This document shows positions 42,217 through 48,257 of a stretch of DNA of 48,257 bases, piece after piece; within the stretch, counting starts at the first letter, position 1, and each line of letters begins with the position of its first letter. The DNA comes from Tissierella_A sp964489715. Lineage in GTDB: Bacteria > Bacillota > Clostridia > Tissierellales > Tissierellaceae. The stretch is taken from NCBI GenBank assembly GCA_964489715.1, contig CAZBAK010000010.1, positions 1-48,257 of the forward strand, in the 5' to 3' direction. Under the pieces are notes generated by a model. It made no database searches, was not told the origin of the DNA, and saw only the letters and a list, made by a program, of their open reading frames with translations. A program made the translations under genes and the position numbers.

Positions 42217-42934
42217 TAAATTGAAAAATTATATGTATGAACTTTTAGAAGAAAATGATATGGAGGAAGAATCTATAAATATTGTGGCTAGAGGTCTATC
42301 TCCTGAAGAGGCAATAGGAGTTACAAAGAGAAAGGACTATCCGCTTTTAAGGGGAAAAGAGATAATGTTGTCAGCAGAATTTGATGGAGCTAAGGGACAG
42401 GCCTTTACCTCGGCTCCCTGTGAATACAAGGGAACTATTAAGGAACTTTTAGAAGCTGATATACTAGAAAATGAATATACTAGAAGCTTGTTTATAGCAG
42501 CTTTAAATGCAGTCTCCATGCGTCTAGACAAGGCAGATAAAACAATTCATTGTAGAAATGAAGGACCTGAAGAATGTGGAAAAAATATAAGAGAGTATTT
42601 AAAAGAAAATTACAATGTGGAAAAAATTGCCATAGTAGGATATCAGCCTGCAATAATAGCAAATTTGGCTGAAGATTATAAATTGCGTATCTTAGATCTA
42701 GACTCATCAAATATTGGACAAGTAAAATATGGCTGTAAGATTGAAGATGGAGTAAAGAGTTATGAGGATGTAGTAGAGTGGGCGGATTTAATTCTTTGCA
42801 CTGGTAGCACTATATGCAATGGAAGCATTGTAGATTATTTGGATATAGGAAAAGAAGTTCTATTCTTTGGTACAACTATAGCAGGTGGAGCAGCTTGCTT
42901 AGGGGCTAAGAGATTGTGCTTTACCCAAGAGTAA
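42194..42934 (+). CDS. DUF364/DUF4213 family protein (putative heavy-metal chelation domain)
   Basis: The ~246-residue protein has an N-terminal DUF4213-like half (RGLSPEEAIGVTKRKDYPLL, GQAFTSAPCEYKGTIKEL) and a Rossmann-like DUF364 half (KIAIVGYQPAIIANLAE, CTGSTICNGSIVDYLDI, FFGTTIAGGAACLGAKRLC). The family is described as possible metal chelation or a SAM-like fold, without biochemical proof. TTG 42194 is preferred over GTG 42185, which lies within the AGGTGAT site. Overlap of 23 nt with the ATPase gene shows it belongs to the transporter operon, suggesting a role in metal or oxyanion handling. Confidence 0.8.
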   Translation: MTEKELYNKLKNYMYELLEENDMEEESINIVARGLSPEEAIGVTKRKDYPLLRGKEIMLSAEFDGAKGQAFTSAPCEYKGTIKELLEADILENEYTRSLFIAALNAVSMRLDKADKTIHCRNEGPEECGKNIREYLKENYNVEKIAIVGYQPAIIANLAEDYKLRILDLDSSNIGQVKYGCKIEDGVKSYEDVVEWADLILCTGSTICNGSIVDYLDIGKEVLFFGTTIAGGAACLGAKRLCFTQE

Positions 42935-42938
42935 TTAA

Positions 42939-42985
42939 AAAAAAATCCTAATTAAGATTGATTTCTTAATTAGGATTTTTTTACT
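42939..42985. terminator. Bidirectional terminator between the DUF364 and MutS-like genes
   Basis: A long near-perfect stem (left arm ~42940-42957, right arm ~42964-42981) has an A run on the left and T run on the right. It serves both convergent genes. Confidence 0.88.
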
Positions 42986-44767
42986 TTATTCTAGTAGTTC
43001 TATGCCAACAAGTTCCATTAAATGCTTAGCATTTGTAGATGTTGACTTTCCCTTTTTTATCTTATAGTCAAAGTTTATCAAGCCATCTATATAATCTTCA
43101 CTAAAGTTATAATTTACTATTCTATCTTCACTATCTAGCTGACAAAGCTCTAGGTCATGGGTGGTTATAGCTCCCATAAGGCCATTTTTATTTAGGTTTC
43201 TTAGAACATTTCTAGCTCCGTATATTCTATCCTCTGAATTGGTACCTCTAAATATTTCATCTATAAGAAAAAAGGTATTTTTATTTTCCTGGCCATAGTC
43301 TAAAATCTCCTTGATCCTTAAAAGCTCTCCATAAAAGGTGGAGATCTTATTCTTAAGATCATCTACTATTCTCATGGAAGTATATATATCCATAATTGGA
43401 AGTGAAAGCTCTCTAGTGTAAGTAGGAGCACCTGCATTGGCCAAAACTATATTTATACCTAGGGTTCTCAAAAAGGTTGTCTTACCAGACATATTAGAAC
43501 CAGTTACTATTAAGATCTGGTCCTCTATAGAAATATCATTGTAAATTCTTTCATCTTTCCTTATAAGAGGATGGCCTATTTCCTTGGCAACTAGGGCAAA
43601 GTCTTCATCTTCTATGCTGGGAAAAGATAGGTGATCTTCTATTAAAAAGGGAACAGTGAAACTGGTAAGAGCTTCTATCTCTCCAATACTATAGAGCCAA
43701 GTTTCTACCTGGTCTCCAAAGTCTCTTCTCCAAGCTTCCAGGGAAAAGGCATTTTGATAATCCCATAAAAAGACTACATTAAAGACTATATATAGGAGAC
43801 CATTGCTCTTTATATTTATTCTCTGGCTTATGGCCTGAAGTCTTTTTATTCCTCTTAGGGAAGATGTCTTACCAAAGAGCTTTTCTTTATTTTTCTTTAG
43901 AAGTTGGGACTTGAAATCTTCCCTATCTATAAGCTTTAAGACATTTACATAATTATCTAAAGTATCATTTAAAGAATCCACCCTATTTAAAACTTCATTG
44001 TTCTTTTTCATTCCAAATAACCAAATTAGAGATTGTAAAACTAAAAGAGCAAATATAAGTATATTTAAGCTTTTTATTCCAAATAAGATTATTATAGTAG
44101 AAGTTATTATTGTGAAAAGGGGCAAAAACTTTAAAAGATTCATGATGTTTTTCCCATAGATTTCCTTATCTTCATGGAAATAGTCTAGCATATCACTGGG
44201 ATCTTCTATTCTATCTGAAGAAGCCTCTACCTGTAAATTTTGACAAAATAAAAATTTGTCCTTTAACTCATCTATGGCCTCCTGTCTATGGACTATTTCT
44301 CTCTTTGAATAACCTGGAGAAAGTAAATCCTTGGAGAAAATCCTACGACCATAAAAGGTATTTGTTATATTTATAAGTTGAAACAAAGACCTATCTCCAA
44401 CTATGTCTAAGTCTGAAGAATACCTATGTGATGGATCTATAAACTCTTCTCCCTTGTCTTTAAAATGAATCCACTGGCCATTTATTCTTTCTAAGTATCT
44501 CTCATTGACCTCTATAATTTTCTTTGAAAAATTCAATCTATCTTTAATTTTAATATGGTATAGTATAAGAACTATAAAGATAAGAATATTTAAAACCAAT
44601 AGATAGAAATATCCATCTATTGGTTTTTTTATATATCTATATGCAAAATATACTATAACAATAAAAGATAGAAGCCTTAAACTTCCCAAGATATTAAAAG
44701 TAGTTTCTTGTTTCTTTGATTTTTCTTTTTCTTTTCCTATTTGAACTTTAAATTTATCTTCTATCAA
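42986..44767 (-). CDS. Membrane-associated MutS-family ATPase
   Basis: The 593-residue protein has two hydrophobic pairs, near residues 30-72 and 205-240 (FLPLFTIITSTIIILFGIKS). They are followed by MutS core and ATPase domains: Walker A TGSNMSGKTTFLRT (~422-435), Walker B FFLIDEIFRGTNS (~498-510) and ITTHDLEL. It lacks the N-terminal mismatch-recognition domain of MutS1 and the Smr domain of MutS2. Such membrane-type MutS homologues occur in Firmicutes and Bacteroidetes without known function; mismatch repair should not be assumed. TTG start behind AAGGATGAT. Last gene of a permease-amidohydrolase-MutS run, 12 nt after the amidohydrolase. Confidence 0.82.
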   Translation of the reverse strand: MIEDKFKVQIGKEKEKSKKQETTFNILGSLRLLSFIVIVYFAYRYIKKPIDGYFYLLVLNILIFIVLILYHIKIKDRLNFSKKIIEVNERYLERINGQWIHFKDKGEEFIDPSHRYSSDLDIVGDRSLFQLINITNTFYGRRIFSKDLLSPGYSKREIVHRQEAIDELKDKFLFCQNLQVEASSDRIEDPSDMLDYFHEDKEIYGKNIMNLLKFLPLFTIITSTIIILFGIKSLNILIFALLVLQSLIWLFGMKKNNEVLNRVDSLNDTLDNYVNVLKLIDREDFKSQLLKKNKEKLFGKTSSLRGIKRLQAISQRINIKSNGLLYIVFNVVFLWDYQNAFSLEAWRRDFGDQVETWLYSIGEIEALTSFTVPFLIEDHLSFPSIEDEDFALVAKEIGHPLIRKDERIYNDISIEDQILIVTGSNMSGKTTFLRTLGINIVLANAGAPTYTRELSLPIMDIYTSMRIVDDLKNKISTFYGELLRIKEILDYGQENKNTFFLIDEIFRGTNSEDRIYGARNVLRNLNKNGLMGAITTHDLELCQLDSEDRIVNYNFSEDYIDGLINFDYKIKKGKSTSTNAKHLMELVGIELLE

Positions 44768-44779
44768 TTTTTATCATCC

Positions 44780-45641
44780 TTACTTATTTAGAAAGTCTAG
44801 TGCATATTGAGCATAAAGCATGCTTCCTATTTCAAGAGCATCTTCGTCCATGTTAAACTTATCATGGTGATGTGGGAAGTTGGCTCCTTTTTCATCATTT
44901 CTAATACCAACAAAGGCAAATGCTCCAGGTGCTTTTTCTAAGAAGTAAGCAAAGTCTTCTCCGCCAGTAGTTTTTTCCATATAGGTGTTAGCAGATTCAC
45001 CTAAAAGCTTCTCCGCAGCTGCCTGAGCTATAGCTGCAGATTCTTTTTCATTTATCGTAGGTGGAGTTCCAAAATTGTATTCTATCTCTGCACTTGCTCC
45101 ATAGCTAGCTGCTATAGACTTACTAATTCTCTCTATAGACTTTGGAAATTGTTCTCTTATTTCAGGACTGAAGCATCTAGAAGTTCCAGAAAGTTTAGCA
45201 TCTCCTGCTATTATATTGAAACGGGTTCCAGAGTGAAAAGAACCTATGGATAAAACTACAGACTCCAGTGGACTTATTTCACGACTTACAAAGCTTTGTA
45301 GATTCATAACTATACTTGAAGCTNNNNNNNNNNNNNNNNNNNNNNNNNNNNNNNNNNNNNNNNNNNNNNNNNNNNNNNNNNNNNNNNNNNNNNNNNNNNN
45401 NNNNNNNNNNNNNNNNNNNNNNNCTAAGTGCTACAGTCTTACCTGGCTTAGCTCCTTCAATAGTAGCTAAAACTCCAGTAGTAGCTAATTCTTCATAGGG
45501 AATACCTAGCTTATCTAATTCTTCCTTTACTCGCTTGGAAGTTTCAAACTCTTGAAAACTTGATTCTGGATACATGTGAAAATGACGTCTTAAGTCTATA
45601 ACATAATCCTTATACTTCTTTCCTAATTTTTTTATATCCAT
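44780..45641 (-). CDS. M20D-family amidohydrolase, interrupted by an assembly gap
   Basis: The N-terminal ~72 residues (DLRRHFHMYPESSFQEFETS, GVLATIEGAKPGKTVAL) and C-terminal ~181 residues (SGTSRCFSPEIREQF, TTGGEDFAYFLEKAPGAF, HHHDKFNMDEDALEIG) match M20D metallo-hydrolases (hippurate/IAA-amino acid/N-acyl amino acid hydrolases). The gap removes the metal-binding HxCGHD and dimerisation region. Family length (~390) implies ~140 residues or ~420 nt lost, more than the 100 N shown. ATG 45641 is preferred over 45650 because the latter overlaps the AAGGATGG site. It lies between a permease and the MutS-like gene. Confidence 0.88.
45324..45423. other. Assembly gap (100 N) inside the M20D gene
   Basis: Exactly 100 N, a placeholder. 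Both flanks read in the same minus-strand gene, so the true gap falls within one coding region. Confidence 0.95.
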
Positions 45642-45685
45642 AACTACCATCCTTTTCTATAATATATGTCTAAATAGATACAAGT

Positions 45686-45711
45686 AAGTATCAGATAAAA
45701 ATCTGATACTT
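45686..45711. other. Perfect hairpin between the permease and amidohydrolase genes
   Basis: AAGTATCAGAT and ATCTGATACTT pair around a 4-nt loop, 9 nt after the permease stop on the minus strand. The bases after it are not T-rich, so it is a weak terminator, a pause or an mRNA processing/stability stem. Confidence 0.5.
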
Positions 45712-45719
45712 AACTTAGT

Positions 45720-46904
45720 TTATAATAATTTTATAAATATACCAGCTATAATCACTGAACCTACAGTAACTGTTGTAAATCCACCAACAAGCATAGGAGG
45801 AAGCATTTCTCCCATTAAGAAATCTCTTTCTTCTTGATTTTCAGCCAATGCTTTAGTTGCTTCATTTGTCAGTATATAGTTTGGCGGGAATCCATAGAGG
45901 GCCGTCAAACTTATTGCAAATGACATTGGAAATGATGTCTTTAAAATTTTAGATAGGATAAATGTTACTATGAACATTCCAAAAACTCCTATTAGTATTA
46001 TACTAATTAGTGGTATAGCCATTTTTTTCATTAATTCTGGCGTAGCATTTGAAAGTCCAGAAAATACAAAGGCCATAAGAAGTGTCATAAGCCAGCCAAA
46101 TGATCCAGCTAGATTTAAAGGCTTCCTATCTACAACACCAAGTTCTGCAGCTATTACACCAAATAATAGGCAGATTACATATTTTGAAACTATTTCATCT
46201 GTGAAATTTGCAAAGGCTACTGCTGCCCAAGCTACAAGTCCCAGTCTCATAAGTATAACATATGTTGTGTTATATTTCTCTGAAAGTTGGGGAATAATTC
46301 TAAATTTTGAAGATGTTTCAACAAGCACTTCTTCATTTTCACTTTTTACAAATTCTCCGCTTCTATATCTCTTTAAAAGACTATTACCTTCTTTTTTAAG
46401 CATTAGAGCAGTTAGTGGGTAACCAGCAAAACCCTGGGCCACATAAACTAAAATTGCAAGAACTGATAGATCCGTAAGGCCTAGTTCCATTGCAGCTTCA
46501 CTCATCATAATAGAAGAAACAAGTCCTCCAGTAAGTGGTGGGCCTGCTATTATAGCTGTTTCCCTTCCAAATATAAGGGCACCTATGGTCATAACACCAG
46601 CCATAACTCCTACTATACCTCCAAAGGCTATAAGTATAGTTCTCCATTGTTGAGCTAATTCCTTTATACTCATCATTGTACCCATATGAGTTATAAGTAA
46701 ATACATGGCAACTTGAGCTGCTGGCATCCCAAGACTTGATAGATCAACTATGTCTGCTGGGAAAAAAGTCCAAAAACCTAATATAAATAATATTGCAGTA
46801 ACAAATACTGAAGGCACAAAGGCTTTAGTCTTAGTAGAAACCAAGTCACCTATGGCTAAGGCAATCAGTACAAATGAAAATGCTGCTATAGCATCCATGG
46901 TCAT
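45720..46904 (-). CDS. Multi-pass membrane protein, probable secondary transporter
   Basis: The ~394-residue product has about ten to eleven hydrophobic segments. They start at MTMDAIAAFSFVLIALAIGD, with LLITHMGTMMSIKELAQQWR, GPPLTGGLVSSIMMSEAAME and AGYPLTALMLKKEG in the first half and SFGWLMTLLMAFVFSGLSNA in the second. The glycine-rich GPPLTGG...SE segment suggests a substrate or ion site, loosely like glutamate/anion symporters; I cannot assign a family with certainty. The frame extends upstream to 47084 but ATG 46904 has the AAAGGAGG site. It is followed by the M20D amidohydrolase, suggesting uptake of an N-acylated or peptide-like substrate that the enzyme cleaves. Confidence 0.75.
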   Translation of the reverse strand: MTMDAIAAFSFVLIALAIGDLVSTKTKAFVPSVFVTAILFILGFWTFFPADIVDLSSLGMPAAQVAMYLLITHMGTMMSIKELAQQWRTILIAFGGIVGVMAGVMTIGALIFGRETAIIAGPPLTGGLVSSIMMSEAAMELGLTDLSVLAILVYVAQGFAGYPLTALMLKKEGNSLLKRYRSGEFVKSENEEVLVETSSKFRIIPQLSEKYNTTYVILMRLGLVAWAAVAFANFTDEIVSKYVICLLFGVIAAELGVVDRKPLNLAGSFGWLMTLLMAFVFSGLSNATPELMKKMAIPLISIILIGVFGMFIVTFILSKILKTSFPMSFAISLTALYGFPPNYILTNEATKALAENQEERDFLMGEMLPPMLVGGFTTVTVGSVIIAGIFIKLL

Positions 46905-46984
46905 AATAATTCCTCCTTTAATTTTTAATGAATATATAATAATACCAAATAGAAGATGGCAGGTCAATACTTTAAAGGAGAGAA

Positions 46985-47015
46985 TTGTTAAAAAAAATAA
47001 TATAGGGTATATATT
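46985..47015 (+). promoter_or_regulatory. Possible promoter of uvsE
   Basis: TTGTTA (46985-46990) with TATATA at 17 nt (47008-47013) or TATATT at 19 nt (47010-47015). A moderate match ~30 nt before the ATG, in a divergent region. Confidence 0.4.
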
Positions 47016-47043
47016 GTATATTATTGATAAAAAGGAGAAATAA

Positions 47044-48257
47044 ATGAAAATAGGATATGCATGTCTTACAAGAGGAGTATACAATACAAATTTTAAAACT
47101 TGTAGTTTAAAAACAGCAAGGGAAGAAAATCTTTTAAAGATAATTCATCACAATTTAGATGTTTTAGAGAGAATAATAGACTACAATGTGAGAATGGATA
47201 TAAAATTCTTTAGATTGAGTTCAGATATAATACCATTTGGCTCCAGTGAGGTAAATAAACTGGCTTGGGATGAGATATTTAAAGAAAAATTTCAAAAAAT
47301 ATCAGAAAAGATAAAGAAAAACAATATGAGAATATCCATGCATCCAGGCCAGTATACCGTATTGAATTCACTTAAAGATATCGTTGTAGAAAGAGCCATA
47401 GAGGATTTAGAATATCACAACAGATTTCTAGATGCCTTAGAGATGGACGCTAGGAGCAAGATAATTCTTCATATAGGAGGAGTCTATGGAGACAAAAAAT
47501 CAGCCATAAGTAGATTTGAAGAAAACTATGACAGATTGAATCCAGGAATAAAATCCAGATTGATAATTGAAAATGATGATAAGTCTTATAATATAGGAGA
47601 AGTTTTAGAGATAAGCAAGAGAAAAGATATACCAGTTGTATATGATAATCTCCACAATGCACTTCTTCCCTTTGATGAAAGTAAGGATGATAGCTACTAT
47701 ATAAAGCTGGCAGGTGAAAGTTGGAAGAGTAGAGATGGAAATCAAAAGATACACTATTCCCAGAGTGCAGATGGTAAGAAAACTGGAAGCCACTCTAGGA
47801 CCATAGATCTGGAGGAATTTCATAGCTTTTTAGGATCAATTGCAGATGTAGATATAATGCTAGAAGTAAAGGATAAAAATATCTCTGCCCTGAAGGCTAA
47901 AAATCTTATAGACCCTAGGAGAGATATAAGAAACTTGGAAGAAGAATGGGCAAGATATAAATACAATATACTGGAACATGATGCAAATATATATTTAGAA
48001 ATTAGAGAACTGTTAAAGGATAAGAACTCCTATCCTGTAATAGAATTCTATAGGCTTATAGATAAGGCACTGGAAAAAGAGGCCAGTCAAGGAGATAGCA
48101 TAAATGCCCTATCACATGTATGGGGGTACTTTAAAGATCTAGCCAGTGAAGGAGAAAAAAAGAAATATGATTCCTATATAAATTCATTTAAAAGAGGAAC
48201 ATATTCCATAAATGCCTTGAAAAATCTCTTACTTAAAATGGCCCTTAAGTATGATAA
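47044..48257 (+). CDS. uvsE: UV damage endonuclease UvsE/UVDE (3' end outside window)
   Basis: The frame from ATG 47044 stays open to the window edge (404 residues). It begins MKIGYACLTRGVYNTNFKTC and includes DIKFFRLSSDIIPFGSS, the metal-site motif MHPGQYTVLNS (near residue 100), ILHIGGVYGDK, LIIENDD and a conserved KVKD-like EVKDKN. These define the TIM-barrel UVDE nucleases, which nick 5' of UV photoproducts and some other lesions, starting an alternative excision repair. A helical C-terminal extension follows residue ~300 as in Firmicute members. ATG follows AAGGAG. Divergent from the permease gene. Confidence 0.93.
   Translation, partial: MKIGYACLTRGVYNTNFKTCSLKTAREENLLKIIHHNLDVLERIIDYNVRMDIKFFRLSSDIIPFGSSEVNKLAWDEIFKEKFQKISEKIKKNNMRISMHPGQYTVLNSLKDIVVERAIEDLEYHNRFLDALEMDARSKIILHIGGVYGDKKSAISRFEENYDRLNPGIKSRLIIENDDKSYNIGEVLEISKRKDIPVVYDNLHNALLPFDESKDDSYYIKLAGESWKSRDGNQKIHYSQSADGKKTGSHSRTIDLEEFHSFLGSIADVDIMLEVKDKNISALKAKNLIDPRRDIRNLEEEWARYKYNILEHDANIYLEIRELLKDKNSYPVIEFYRLIDKALEKEASQGDSINALSHVWGYFKDLASEGEKKKYDSYINSFKRGTYSINALKNLLLKMALKYD

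Noticed and set aside
46905..47084. N-terminal extension of the permease frame as extra membrane segments
   Set aside because: The extension overlaps the uvsE start and promoter region on the other strand. A strong ribosome site marks the start at 46904.
1..48257. CRISPR array, prophage, transposase, toxin-antitoxin or defence island
   Set aside because: No direct-repeat array, no phage or transposase-like proteins and no defence-domain signatures were found. The gene content is chromosomal core plus small accessory operons.

Overview
The window is a low-GC, AGA-rich, Gram-positive-type chromosome segment. It most likely comes from an anaerobic member of the Clostridia/Tissierellia. Supporting signs are the atpDC-murA order, a SAM (S-box) riboswitch on metK, an FMN riboswitch on ribU, HrcA/CIRCE control of groESL, Rex, HPF-secA-prfB and tsaEB-rimI-tsaD synteny, the DUF1659/DUF2922/YvrJ small-gene trio, and AGGAGG-type ribosome sites with many TTG and GTG starts. 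The placement is inference from gene content. Two 100-N runs and several truncated or frameshifted genes mark it as a draft scaffold.

Layout. 1-2.5 kb: end of the F-type ATPase operon, then murA with its own promoter. 2.5-3.5 kb: gene-poor stretch with a MITE-like inverted-repeat element and tRNA-Pro(TGG) on the minus strand. 3.5-7 kb: a membrane export-type protein, an ROK fructokinase, S-box/metK, and three tiny conserved genes. 7.1-10 kb: recD2-comF. 10-16 kb, minus strand: YihY-type membrane protein, an S9 peptidase, a 559-residue unknown, and a CorC/HlyC protein. 16-24 kb: hpf, sfsA (minus), secA, prfB (programmed +1 frameshift), tex. 23.7-26.2 kb: FMN riboswitch-ribU, then a MATE exporter behind a long palindrome. 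26.3-35.6 kb: tsaE-tsaB-rimI-tsaD, convergent ABC-F gene, rex, an OGG1-type glycosylase, DUF554, groES-groEL. This resembles the B. subtilis ydi-gro locus as I recall it. 35.9-39.8 kb: chemoreceptor, nucleoid-associated protein, MtnX-like phosphatase. 39.9-43 kb: Crp/Fnr regulator, a molybdate/tungstate-type ABC transporter (5'-truncated binding protein; permease and ATPase broken by a gap), and a DUF364 protein. 43-46.9 kb, minus strand: membrane permease, M20D amidohydrolase (gapped), and a membrane-anchored MutS-like ATPase. 47-48.3 kb: uvsE, running off the end.

Most of the content is core housekeeping: energy, cell wall, secretion, translation release and hibernation, tRNA t6A synthesis, redox sensing, chaperonins and DNA repair. 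I saw no CRISPR array, transposase, phage module or obvious new defence system. The most interesting signals are non-coding. Two clusters of DnaA-box sequences lie far from any dnaA gene: one upstream of hpf, one in the tsaD/ABC-F intergenic region. A Crp-geometry palindrome lies between the Crp/Fnr gene and the oxyanion transporter. A 31-nt palindrome precedes the MATE gene. A ~270-bp element is bounded by 24-nt inverted repeats. GroEL carries an internal frameshifting deletion that is either an assembly error or a striking lesion in an essential gene.
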